The notes beneath the pieces are model-generated. The model was given only the letters and a program-made list of their open reading frames with translations, ran no database searches and was not told where the DNA came from. From positions 11,163,041 through 11,227,040 of the forward strand of contig BSYO01000038.1 in NCBI GenBank assembly GCA_033239525.1: 64,000 nt of DNA, given 5' to 3'. Both the position numbers and the translations under genes were made by a program. Source of the stretch: Nepenthes gracilis (lineage: Eukaryota > Streptophyta > Magnoliopsida > Caryophyllales > Nepenthaceae). Every line of letters starts with the position of its first letter. Position 1 is the first letter of the stretch. This document shows, piece after piece, positions 23,406-36,900 of this stretch.

Positions 23406-23582
23406 ATGGTGAACCTCAGAGAAGGAGGAGAAGGAGCAGAAAGAGAGGGGGAAAAGGAAATCTGGAGAGAGATTGTTGAATCCCAAAATGGGTTCTCAAA
23501 TTCGTCAAATGGGTATCAGTATTTGGCTGTGTATTTTGAGTTTCAGCTTCGTTTGTGTGATTGCAGCCATGGCAGATGGTGA
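23406..23582 (+). promoter_or_regulatory. Possible upstream ORF overlapping the heparanase-like start codon
   Basis: ATG at 23406 opens a 58-codon frame that ends at TGA 23580-23582, 95 nt past the main ATG (23488) and in a different frame. If transcription starts upstream of 23406, ribosomes using this ATG would bypass the main start, so it could repress translation. A shorter frame, 23353-23412, precedes it. Whether either is in the mRNA is unknown. Confidence 0.3.
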
Positions 23583-26500
23583 AGGAAGCGTTGTTATTGA
23601 AGGGAGAGCCTCTGTTGCAGAGACTGACGATGATTTCATCTGTGCTACTCTGGATTGGTGGCCGCCTGAGAAATGTGACTATGGAACTTGCAGCTGGGGC
23701 CACTCCTCACTTCTCAATCTGGTAAAATTATATCTATAATAAATATTTTCTATAATATTCGTATGTTAAATTAGTAGATTTTTGCATGTAATTAAGCCAT
23801 CAACCTTCAAATTATGATAAAATTATGGTTATGTTGATGGGAGACTCTCCCTTTGTATTCGATTTATTATGATCTACTTATCTTTAGGTATTAGTTAAAT
23901 TTTCACTATCTTTTAACCAAAAATAAAAATAAAAATTTCTTAAATATGGTTCACCAAAATATATTTAAAAAAAAATTGTTATTAATCTTATTAAAAAAAA
24001 GAGAAATATTATTTATATACCTATTTATATTAAAATTATTAAAAATAGATATAAATTTTATTCTATTTTAATTTTTATTCTCTTGATTATTTATTTTTAC
24101 ACTAAAAATAATAATTTTAATATATATAAATAAAATATGACGAATTTGAATTTGATTTGTATCTATTGTTGCTTTGCGGTGCAGGATCTCAGTAACAACG
24201 TTTTGTTGAATGCCATAAAAGGTACCTAAGTATCCCTTAAATTTTATTTCATCTTCTCTTTGGTTCTAAAATATTTTAAAGGAAAAAAAAAAATCACCAA
24301 AGAAAATAAAAATAAAAATGAAAAATAAATTTTTTTTTTCTGTTGTTTGGATATTGACGAAAAAACACGTGGCATTTTATTTATTTGGCTATTAAAAAAA
24401 CTTTTTTTTTACATTTTATTATATATATATATTTATTTATAATTTTTCATATAAAAAATACTTTCCATTATATCTTTTTATTACGCTAATTTAATATCCG
24501 TCTGTCCTATAAAATCACTTACTCTATGAATGGTGTATAATTATTACTATTAAATTAAATATTTAATGACTATGAATATTTATAAAAAAAATTATAAAAA
24601 ATATTATATATAATTTTTTTATATCTTAAAATCTATATCATTTGACTAAAAATTCAACGGTGGAGATAAGAGGAGATCTATAAAACTCAAATTTTTTCTG
24701 CTGCTTTTTCACCACTGAATCTTAGGTTACCAAGAATAGTATATATATATATATTTTTTTGGTTTTTTACCAAAGAAAAGTAAAGAAAAAAACATTAAAT
24801 ATTTTTACTATAATAATTTTTTTACATTTTTACAATTATTTTTATAAATTAGGTATAATAAAACATTTTTTATACATTTTTTTAATTTTTTTTTATTTAA
24901 AACAAGGAGAGGCTTACTCTATAAACGATATTTTATAATTTTTCTTTTGTGCAGCATTTTCACCGTTGAAGCTCAGGCTAGGGGGGACCCTCCAAGATAA
25001 GGTCACATACCAAAGCAATGACCTCAGAAAGCCGTGCGGCCAGTTCGTCAAGAGCCCTACGGAAATGTTTGGGTTCACTCAAGGCTGCTTACCAATACAA
25101 AGATGGGATGAATTGAATTCCTTCTTCCAAAAAACTGGGTACCCAAAAAAAAAAAAAATTAAATCAATATATATATATTGCTATTCTTCAATGCCCCACA
25201 TTGGGTTTTTTTTAATGATGCAGGGTAGAGGTTATCTTTGGCCTGAATGCTCTGGCCGGAAGAAGTCGCCGGCCGGACGGACTTTCTACAGGAGCATGGG
25301 ACCCATCCAATGCCGAATCTCTCATACGATATACGGTCAATAAGGGCTATACGATCCATGGCTGGGAGCTAGGTAAATTACCCTCCGGCTATAAACTCCG
25401 ATCTTCGGTTCGTTCTTTCCCCTTTTGACTTTGGTTTTTTCTCTCATTTTGTCAAAACGACAACACCGGCACCAACACCGACATGTCAATAGCAACGTTT
25501 GGATCTGTATTAACTAGTCTGCCTGAAATAACACAATTAATCTTGCATATGAAACGCACTTTCGTGTAATGAGTCACTAATTACAGGCACATGCCTTGTA
25601 GTATTGCATGTTAGTGTCTGCTATCATAGTGTTATACGGATATGACCTATTTATTAAATGGTTATACATGTGGTGTCGTATTATCCTTTTATTCAGTGGG
25701 TCGTGTTCATGGAAATGGGTTCGTATGTTATTCTAACTGGTACGAGATTGCTCCGGCTTCTAGGAAATGAATTGTCCGGCAGCGGCGTAGGAACAAGCGT
25801 TGCCGCAGATCAGTATGCCTCAGATTTTAACGTTCTATATAAAATGGTGCAAGATCTTTACAAAAACAATGAATCTAAGCCGTCGATCTTAGCCCCAGGA
25901 GGATTCTTTGACTCGGGTTGGTTCAGTGACTTTGTAAACAAAACACCAGTTCCCTCATACGCTCTCACACACCATATCTATAACCTCGGGCCAGGTATAT
26001 TATTCTCTGATAGAATTATTTATTCTTACTTCTCTGTTAATAAATTTATCTATTAAATTACAATTCGCAAAAATCTATTGCGTTTGATATGTTTTATATC
26101 GATATGTATTGTCAAATATATCTAATATCAATATAACTACGTTAAACATTAATGAATATTCTCATCCACAATCTCGAATCTTTTTCGAATATTCAGGAGT
26201 TGATGAGCACCTTGTGGAGAAGATTCTCGATCCGACGTATCTTGACGGAGAGGCCAAAACATTCAGCTCTCTTCAAAGCATCTTGAAGAGCTCCGGAACC
26301 TCTGCAGTCGCGTGGGTCGGTGAGGCGGGAGGCGCTTACAACAGCGGGAGGAATCATGTTACCAACGCATTCGTGTTTAGTTTCTGGTAACGTGAGCTTT
26401 TTTTGATGATTTCGGTTCGATTTTATTGCTTTTAGAACGTTTCTAAACATTCGAGGACCATATGACAGGTACCTGGACCAGCTCGGCATGGCAGCAAGTT

Positions 26501-27482
26501 TCGATACCAAAACTTACTGTAGACAAACTCTGATCGGAGGAAACTACGGTTTGCTCGACACCACTACCTTTGTACCTAATCCGGACTACTACAGGTTAGT
26601 AGAGTTAGAAATATATCAAATGATATGACACATATTTAGTTATTTATTAAAATAATCAAATATTATAATTCTATATTATTTATTTTGTGTCAATTCTTTA
26701 ATGATCCAATTTTTAATAGAAAGAAAAGTATTTATACGATGAATACTTGAACCGGGCTTTGAGCCATAGAAGAATTAGAGAGAAAAGAAAGGAAAAATTG
26801 AGCAAAAATATATATATGGATGGACAATCACCGAATCACCCGAGTATATCCCCAAACACCGCTCTTACTCAAAAACAAGCTCGGGCATGAGTTTTGAACA
26901 AGTCAATCCGAGGCTTTCATTGTTCTCGTCTTTTTGCAGCGCCCTTCTGTGGCACCGATTAATGGGAAGAAAGGTTCTATCGACAACATTTTCCGGGACA
27001 AAGAAGATTCGGGCTTACGCTCACTGTGCAAAACCCTCGGTTAGTCGAACTTAAAACCAAATGTGTTCGCGTATTCGCTTGATTTGTTGACCATTGCAGC
27101 TTCTGTCTTGCAGCGCGGAATCACCTTACTGTTGATCAACCTGGACGGAAACACCACCGTTGAAGCGAAAACTGTCATTGATGGCACTCGGATTCTGTAC
27201 CACAAGCACAGATACGGATCAAAGCAAGGAAGAAGACACCATGTTTTCAGCAATGGAGAAACAGAGAGAGAGGAGTATCACTTAACAGCCGAAGGTGGGG
27301 ATTTACAGAGCCAAAAAATGCTGCTTAATGGAAAGATTTTAACTATAGATTCGTTTGGAGGGATTCCTAAATTGGAAGCTGTGAATGTCAAGTCATCAGA
27401 GCCTATAAGAGTTGATCCTTACTCCATTGTTTTTGTTCATATACCAGACCTTCTTCTTCCTGCTTGCAGACAATATGCATAG
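23488..27482 (+). CDS. Heparanase-like protein, GH79 endo-beta-glucuronidase (9 exons, 539 aa)
   Basis: Exons 23488-23721, 24185-24221, 24955-25138, 25224-25372, 25764-25994, 26197-26386, 26469-26594, 26940-27039 and 27114-27482 join in frame at GT-AG sites to 539 aa, the normal size for plant heparanase-like proteins (AtGUS family). Residues 1-27 form a signal peptide. Next come [36 protein letters not shown] and [11 protein letters not shown]. The acid/base Glu is E204 in GWELGNEL (its codon is just after the exon 4/5 join) and the nucleophile is E321 in [12 protein letters not shown]. The C-terminal beta-sandwich ends in [11 protein letters not shown]. The enzyme acts in the cell wall or apoplast and is expected to trim glucuronic acid from arabinogalactan proteins. 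All catalytic residues are present, so it looks functional. Exon 9 has a second AG 14 nt upstream of the chosen acceptor, which would break the frame. Confidence 0.93.
26080..26180 (+). repeat. Partial copy of the GATA/TATC-rich dispersed repeat (heparanase intron 5)
   Basis: GATATGTATTGTCAAATATA and TCTAATATCAATATAAC followed by TATTCTCATCCAC match the 3' half of the copies at 33335-33567 and 47846-48111, including the characteristic 3' end TTTTCATCCATG with changes. Same (+) orientation. It lies in the intron between 25994 and 26197. Confidence 0.4.
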
Positions 27483-30400
27483 AAAATGGAACTAAAAATC
27501 GGTTCCAGCCTTGTAATCGCGCTTTTAAGCAGTAGCAAGATCAGTATTTTGGTCATTGGGAGTGTAAATTTCTTGCGTGTTTGTATTAGAACACTACCTC
27601 AGGAATCAGGTCAGAATTTCATCACGGTAGCGGAAAGAGGGGCAACGATGGCTGGAAGCGGGCCCATGCCGGAGATGTACCCGAAGGTGGGCTGATGCTT
27701 GGGTTGCTAGAGGCGGGCCAGCAATTGAAGTGTTATGAAGGTCTTCCCACATTTTATACTCTCATGTGAACCTAACGGTTCATATTAGAAGTTGGGTAGA
27801 TGTGTGGCGACCCGGACAGGCATATGACCACCACTTGGGATCCGACTAGGTGGAAAACCATAAATCTCAAAAGAATCATCAAATTCATAATATAATCATA
27901 AATACGATTACTAAGGTCAAAAACATCTCATACATCCAAAAGTCTCACTAGGACATGTACCTCGAGATTCTAACATCTCATAGTATCATCACCATCCCTA
28001 CAGTCCTCCTAGAGACTGTACCTGTATTATGACCACGTCATCTGTAAAGCCCCTCATATATGGTATTCCAAATATCATCTCAATACGATGGTCACAGGGC
28101 TATAAATATCCCATCTTAAAATTAATTGACCTCTACTACAAGAAATAAAATATTTATTGAAAAATTATAAACTATGCTAAAGTTTTATAGGCTCTCATTC
28201 AACAAAATATTTTAGAATTTTTATATGCTTTCCTTTACTTAATCATTGAGTACCAAGAAACATGTTCAGGCGATTCAAAAAGAAATGCAAATGGAACTAT
28301 AAAAACGAGAAAAAACAAGGAACCATAACAAGTACCTAAGTATCCTAAGTTGTCACCTCTTACTAAAGCCCACAAATATCCCCTAATACTTCATCTCAAA
28401 CTGATATCTCAATTTAGGAATCAAAACCTACTATTTCAACCATGATTATGAATTTATCCCTCTAGCGTTTGAACCTTAATACTGGCATTTGAACAGTAGC
28501 CTAGCCATTATCGATGCTGAGCCTAAATCTTTAAGAAAACCTAATTTAATTCTTCAATTACATTGTTATTGTTACCACTAAGGCCATATAACTATATATT
28601 CAGTCATTCCCAAAGAAAATTAATCAAACCACTCAAATTTATAAATTCCTTCAATCTATTGTCCTGCGTTCAAACAACCTTCAAATATCGGACATAAAAC
28701 CCTTTATTTTGGATTTACCTTCACGCATAAAAACAAGTATAGGTACATGCCCGTCTATACTGCCAATTAGTAAATCTTGAATGCGAAATAACACTGAATA
28801 AAAGACAACATACAATCATTGAAATCAAGTAAGCAATCATATATGCACGGTAGCACAACTAGCGTTTGACCGGTGCCTAAATGATGTTGCCTGAAAGGTG
28901 GCATTCAAATGTCGGTTCGAACAATAATCAAAAGTCGCATCAAATTTGAATATTACATGCATACAAATTTTTTTAAATGGCTATAAATGTTATTCTATTA
29001 TAAATTTATGATTCTTCTTTGTTGAAATTGAAAGAGTAAAATGTATTGAATTATGAAAAAATAAAAAAGAAATGTCACAAGTCCACTTGACTCAAAGAAT
29101 GAATGCTCTTCACTTTCTTTCTTCCCTCTACTCGAATCATTTCTCCAAAACGGGATGTCCCCCTTCCTTTCTCTTTTACTTGGGCGAAAATATCAAAGGT
29201 GAAAATGAGAGGCTTCAAGGATTTTTATAATAAGAAAGAAGCTAGACTTAGGTGGTTATTCTCCTACTCTAATCTCGAAATTGGGGGTGCATAGCAGTCT
29301 AAAATCTTCTCAATTTGAAACTAATTAACCACTTACATTAGACAAACAAAAATTTAGTTAATCACCTAATTTAGTTAATATAATCTTAGACTATTACTAA
29401 CAAAAAATTAAAATAACCACTTGCACAACACCATCAGAATCAGTCAAGCTCCTTTTTATATAAAAAAATCAAGACCTTAATTATTTCTTCAATGCAATTA
29501 ACATAGTCTCCAAACTAATTTACTCATAGTCCACCAAAATCTCTCCAGCTAGCTATGTAATCTCCCTGACAACTCTAAGGTTAAAAGCTCCCAAATTAGT
29601 ATAGAAGTCGCTAGCTAGGGTTTCGAATTTCTCTCAACATTCCAATCGACTTTGAATGAAAATTTTCCAATATTAGTTAGTTTTCTAACATGGATTTTTA
29701 AAATTCTTTATTAAAATATATACCAAAAATAAAGGAATGCATATATGACTAGTCTTGAATTTATTAATGTTTCCTTAATTTCAATTATTGCAGTATATTT
29801 TTAGAAATGATCGTACCAATATTAAGTCTACAAGGCCCAAAATATTTGACCCAATAAATAGATTATCTATTAAGTTGGTTCCAACAATGATAGGAAATCG
29901 GCCCAAAGGTTGATACATCATGCTCACGACTCACCTTAATTCAATATCTCTAAAGTTCTTGGTACAATTAAATCTAATTCTAATTATCCTCAAGTTTTCA
30001 ACTCCACGGCCCATGACAAATAATTCTGCCTGTTGGATTAATTTTCTATAATTAATTTATTTCTAAGCAATATTTTATTATGTAGGTAATCACATAATGC
30101 ACCGAACTAACTAAACTGAAAACATCCGATATGGTATAGGATGAATGGTAGAGGTTACATCTAATAATTTACCTAGGTATTTAATCTCCATCATTTACCT
30201 CTCCACCGTCCAATCCTAACCGTTAGATTCACAAAGGGCCTAAAACATAGAAAGACCTTAACAGTTCTCCAGTGACTGTGGGTTGCCTTAGGGTGTGGAA
30301 CTTCTTGCATGTTATGTCGTTTGATTTATGTGGGGAAATGAAATTACCTCCCAAATAAGGTGAGAATATTACCATGGTGGTTGAACGAGAGGTGATGGCA

Positions 30401-30901
30401 ACAAAGGACCAGTTGGGCTGGTGTCATTGGTGGGCCAATGCTAGTGGGATGGATGGAAGTGGGCTGGCGCCGGGGGGTTGCTGGGTTTGGGCTGGTGGCT
30501 ATGGGTGACTAGGGTGTGATTACAGGGGTTCGATTACAGGGTAAGCGGAGAGGAATTAATAATTAATAATTTCATTTGTCAGGCAATAATAAACACACCC
30601 TCTATATGGAATTGGTTATTTACATTTCGATGGAGATAAATATTCTCAAGTAATATTTATTTTTTCGTTATTTTTCAACCAAACAAGGTAATCAGAATAA
30701 GATAATAAATATCACCTCTGTCATTTATTTTCACCTAATTTCTCAAAATCAAACATGGTGTAAATTGACCCACTCAATAAGTGTGACATCATATTCTTTT
30801 ATAAAACTGCGGAATAGAAAAAGCTCCAATATCTCACTAACCTGAATTTTAGGGAAATCTGATCCCATTTTTCTGGGCGGTAGAAACCACATATTTTCTT
30901 G
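27483..30901. other. Intergenic region with probable LTR-like sequence
   Basis: After the heparanase 3' end, 27600-27830 is GC-richer (GCGGGCCCATGCCGGAG) and leads into TGTGGCGACCCGGACAGG at 27802. From there to about 29200 the composition and short motifs resemble plant LTR sequence, but no protein domain is readable. A G-rich stretch lies at 30370-30530. The remainder is AT-rich. No gene, tRNA or other RNA was recognised. Confidence 0.35.
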
Positions 30902-33900
30902 TCACCGTTTCTCATCTTCGTATCCTGAAGCTTTCCCTGTTCTACCAATCAAAAATGGCATCGGCAATGAATCATCATCGTGTGCACCTAAACCTTGATA
31001 CGATCGTGCAGCCAAATACTCGGCTCCTGATTTTGCAGTTCCCTTGACTAGGAAATTTGGGGATTTATTGCGAACCTGTAGGGTTTTTTCTGTTGCAACA
31101 GCCAATGCAGAAACTTCTTCCTGGTCATCACTTTTATCTGTAAGGCAACAAATCAGAAATTTATTAGATTAATCTATACCCCCAAATGGGGTTTTGTTGG
31201 GGTCATTCTCAATATTAGACTCTCTTATCTTCCTAATAACTGAAATTTATCGTTGTAATGTGAAAGGCTGAGATTAAAACAACAGATCAAAATATCATCT
31301 CAACATCTATCCTCTATCACTTATAAAATTATCTCAGGCGTTGGATGATCAAGTGAGCTTAATGATTGGCAGGGCAATGAAAGTGAGTTCAGAAAATAGG
31401 CATTTCATTTTGATGAGAAAAAAATAAGACAAAAAGATAGATACTAAAGAAACCCAAAACTAAACAACAAAAAGTTTTCACTTTCCTTTCTCAATTCAAA
31501 TCAAAGGTAGTGTTATAGCTGTGCGACTGATGGTATGGGGTTTGACTCATTAAATTGACTTATTGCATAATACAAGGAAAGATTGCATGCAATAAACCTA
31601 AAATTGGTCAACCCTTTTTAGAACTCCACGCATAGTTGAGGCCAATCCTCATTGTCAAGAGTGTGGAAGGACTCTAACAGCTCCCTAAAACTTCAAGTCA
31701 TTGTGCAACCAAAACCGAGGGAAAGACCAATAATAGGAGCTACACCATGAATTGGATTGCGCATATTGATAGATATATGTTAGTATTGGGATCTCCAATA
31801 AAGAAATTCCAATATGGCGACAAAATTGTGATATATTGTTATATCGGTGAAATATCACAATATATCAATTAATATTCAAAATATTGTCAAATATGCTTAA
31901 TATTTAACCAATATTTTTCTATCAAATTTTGGTAAAAAATTTGCGGCTCATATATCTAATATCGATAAGGCCACAATCGATATTGATATTTTCATCCATG
32001 AATCCATCTCTAAGAAGCAATGACAAGGCTTCTTATCTATAGACATTTTAATCATTTAGTTCAGTAAATTGCCATCTATTACAAGCATAGCATCACAATT
32101 TCTTTGATACTCTTGTCCAATTAAACTCCTAAGTTTGATTCTTTAAGAAATAAACAATTACCAACATGTTTGTTTATAAACTCCAAATGTTCAGCTTTGC
32201 CCATAAAATAACAAGAAAACAATGAAATCATGGTGAGAATTCATGGAATGTATGCTACTTTTAGTCATTGAAAAGGATGAAAAAACAGCCCTTTTGAGAT
32301 GAAAGCCTAATATTAGCGATAATCACCTGTGAATTGTTAATTTTCAACTCAAATCAAAACATGTAAAATATTGCTGTTTTCATCATAGTGTAAGTATCAA
32401 ATATTTAATTCACTTGGTAAATAAGAGGGAGAAAGGAAATTAAATTGAGGGTCTAGTGGAAGAGTATCATACATGGAAATCAAATACTGCAATTAGAAAT
32501 AGAAACATAGTTTAAAATTTTTTGATTATGTATTTTTGATTATATTTACTAGATTGCAACAAAATTTTTCAAATTCTATCTTATTTCGAATTCAGTATTT
32601 CTATTTTTTTTTTCTTTTCTCTTCTAACCAAATTCCAGTTCTGCTAACAAATCCAATTAAATTTTTTCCAGATATCCACAGCCAAAAAGAAACACTACTG
32701 TAATTATGGTCTAGAACTCAATATTTGTCAATTATTCCTACTAACACATTGTTTGGTTGGAGGTAATATTCATCCATTTCTAACCTAATTCCCAGATGAT
32801 TATACAATAACCCATTTAGTAATATTTTTTAGCATTTAAGGTCTATAGTTTATTCCCAGGTATTATTCATTTCATTCTCATCATATAGTTCTTTCCATCC
32901 TACCAAACATACTATTGATGTCACATTAGAAGAGGAAAACTCAAACTATAAAACAACAGGCACTATCAAATGTAAGTACCTTTCTCATCCTGTTCTTCCA
33001 CATATCCTCCTTGGAAGAAGGAAAACCTTGCTTCATTGGAGTACACTTGAGATTCAAATGGCAAATTAATCAAACTCCCGAATTCCATTGTATATGCACC
33101 AGTCCATTGACTCCCTCTGAAATGGCAGCAATCAGAAATTCTTAGCAACCACTATTTTTCTCTCTCTTTCTGTAATGGTAAACAAAGTTTGCTACTCGTA
33201 TTGTACAAAAGGAAGAATTTACAAAACAAGAAAGTGATGACAATATCAATGGGGCAGATCTCTCCTGTCTCACCGGAAATCTGATATAGATACACCAAGA
33301 AAAATCCCATGTAGAAGGAGACAAAGCAAAGACAAAAATATCGGCTGATATGTAACGGTATTAGAACCCCTGCTACCAATATTTCCTAATGTGACGATAA
33401 TATCGCAATATGTTGCCGTATCAGAGATATTACGTAAATATCAGCAATAAAGTTTTGTCAGCTTACAATTCTCAATTTTCCCCAATATATCCAATGCCAA
33501 TACGTTTTGTCTAATATGGCTACGACTAATACCGATAATAATATTGATACAATATTTTTATCCATGGGACCAAGAGAAGTATAAAACACAATCTGCACCA
33601 TCAGCCCTGCCAAAACTCAATCTTCATCCAAAAGAGATTCTTCATAGTAGGTGGATAAGAAGAACAGACACTGACATGGAACGTGACATTGACGCATTAA
33701 TTTTCTAAAATCGAGGATATCATACGCTGGAGAAACATTAACTAAAATTCATAGGTTATTATTTATATGATAACATAATTGATTAATAACACTATTTTAT
33801 ACTAAATTACCAATAAAAATATAAATTTCTTGTTTTATCATTCCAAAAAATCACAGGAAGAATCAATATATAAATAAGTCAATATGAAGAAGTTGCTCTT

Positions 33901-36900
33901 GACATACCTTAAATATAGGGGAAAAACAATGGGCGGTTAGGTTTTTCAATTATGTCTAAAATACCAAATTGTTCCTATTTTCTTTAGTTTATATTAAAAT
34001 TTCTATTTTTTAAAACTTATGCAACAGTCTGTGTCCAAAACGTGTCAAAGTCAAAAGAAAAACTATGAAATATTCTGATGTGTTGAAGAGAGTCAGAGTT
34101 TGACATGTGGAAACAAACACTCTAATCGAGGAGAAGTGTCTGTGCTTCTACTGAAAGTGGACCAGGCAAGGTCTTCCAAGCACTACAAACAAGGAAATTC
34201 CAAATGACTCCACACAACTGGGCTTTGTAACAAAAGATGATTGCAATCTATTTCCTTTTTTGTAAAACATCATAACATTTTGTCATTTTATCATGGATAA
34301 TTCACCACTACACCTTCCAATACTCAGTAAAACTACATATATAGACTGGCATCTTTATATAAAGCGTAAACTCATTTTGTAACATACAACTTTAATCCGC
34401 TATAGGGAAGATAATTGAGTTCATCAAAAGAAGGCAAGACAGACAAAATTAGAAGACAACAAGAAGGAACTTCATCAATATGTGAAAACAATAGATAGAA
34501 CCATTTGCGCAAATATTGGCCGATAACTATTGGCATTGGACCCTCCGATACCAATATATCCCGATACCATGACAATATCATGATATGTTGCTGTATTAGT
34601 GATACATCATAATCGGCCTCACTAGTTTACGGTTTTCAGAAAATTTTTTCTGTTCGATGTATGGACACTGATACGTATTATTTAATATATTTGATACTGA
34701 TACAGTCGCAATTAATACCAATACAAATATTTTCATCATGGTTTAACTAAAATAACCGCCTCATCAGTCAGTATCCTAACCTTAATGAAGAGAACAATAC
34801 CTGCTGAAAGCAAGCATAGCCTCAAAAGGAGTGATTACTGGAGCCAAGAACTCTTTGCTATCCAAAAGAGCAGTTTGTTCGCACGAAACAAAAACAAAAA
34901 TATCACACTGCACATCATGAAATTTGGAATTATGGATATTATGCTTGATTGATTAATTTAAAAATGGTGAACTTATACAATAGTGGATTGAGGGGCGCTG
35001 CAATGCTCGAACCAGCTCAGTGCCTCTGATGCTGCTCCCATCCCTTGGATGAGGGGGATCCAAGGGATTATGTTTGAACATTAAAAATGGTCCACTGAAT
35101 AGTTTTGTTGTATTTTTTTCATATTTGAATTTTATATTCAATGGATATTAATATTAAAAGAAAAACCATCTTTAAATATTTATATTTTAAAATACCCACC
35201 AATGATTTATATTCACAGGTGGGGAGCAGCGTCATGCATTACAGTGCCCCCCGATCCTACACTAGTCTACCTCAGGGAAGTTGGCAAGTTTTGCAGGATT
35301 TGGCCTTCCCATAACAAGAGTATAAGCCTTTTTCCCAGCTCTTGTGATAAGTTCTTTCATCTGATAGATCATAGGAAGATAGCCAGCTGCATCAATAGTA
35401 CACAGATCGATATATCAAGCATCTTAGAAGGAAACATAAAAGAGTCAACTCTTCAAATATAAATTACAATTGTGCATGTGAATATATTGTGCCAGTCGGT
35501 GAAAACCCCAAATGACAATGCAGTCTCTTCGTCTATAAAAAAAAAAAACTCAATATAATCAAATAGCATTTTATCCATGAATGTAAAGCTGGAATATAAA
35601 TTTGTAATGCTAACTTTAAGAAACATTGAAAATTTCCACATAAAAGATGGCCAACAAAATGGGGAATTATATGCTTTCTTATTTCCTTCATTTTTTTAAG
35701 TTCATATCACACACACTCCTGGAATCTGAATCCAAATCACCTTGCACAACCTTTGTATATCCTACCAGCTTCATCCCATCTTCTTAAAAATTCTCATCAG
35801 CATAGAATAAAATATTGGCCAATATCTAACATATTGGCCGATATATATTAGACCTCCTGATATTGTGGCAAAATCGCAATATATTACTGTATTGGTGATA
35901 TTTTTCTATTTACTTATAATTCACAGAAAATATTTTTCTTTTAATATGCCCAATGCTGATATGTTTTGTCTTATATTGATATGACCGTGACCCATACCAA
36001 TATTGATAGCAATATTTTCATCCATGCTCATCATAATTCTATAAGATCAGGTACACTTTCATGTCTGGCATGCGTCAAAGAACCAAAAATATATTGATCA
36101 TGAGATTAACTCTCTCTCCTTATCTTTCTCCTTTTCCGTATACTCTTAAGAGGCGGTTGGAGCATCGAAAGATTAACGGTACTGAAAACAGGAATATCGA
36201 GCAACCAAAAGAAAAAGGAATATCACGATGGACTATCACTAAGCCATCTCAACCCAGCAAATCATCCTTGCAGTAAGTTTCTCGGAGCGTATCTTCCCCA
36301 CAAATGATTTTAATGAATTATTTGGATCTAGGAAAGATTGAATACAAGGAAAATAAAACTGAAGAAAAAAATACTTTTCTATATTTGGACTGCATGGAAA
36401 ATACCAAGAAAAAAAATATGATGAAAAATATGTATTAAATACTCATATTTGCAATGATTTTCTTTTTATTTTCTTTCATTTGTATTTTTTTCTTATGATT
36501 TTTCTTTTTGTTCAAACTTTCCTATAACCGAATCACCTCATATTGCATTTTTGGCTTCCTAGTGAAGACTCCCAGTAACCAGATTTACTTGGTGCAAGGA
36601 GAGTAAGCATATCCACGTATAATTAATCTTAGCCTCTATATCCACTGTGTATGGAACAAATGTAGATACTGGTATCCCTGTTAATCCCTGGAACCACAAT
36701 CTGGATCCTATGTAGCAGATTGTGATATAGTGAAGACACCCAAGAAAATTAAGTGAAATATATATTTTTCTATCAGGCTCTAGTATAATCAAATTCATAA
36801 ATATGGCCAAATAAAAGAAATAGAAGAACACTAATGCTTTAGCCACTTTGTACCCTTGCGTTTCTAGGAATATTGTATAAAATAAAACATCAATCTGATG

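Noticed and set aside
27486..27695. 69-codon frame right after the heparanase-like stop
   Set aside because: Lies in the expected 3' UTR and LTR-like boundary; hydrophobic start followed by unrelated sequence; no family resemblance.
30373..30510. Gly/Trp-rich plus frame in a G-rich stretch before DPH2
   Set aside because: Short, biased composition and no splice or start support; reported only as part of the intergenic region.
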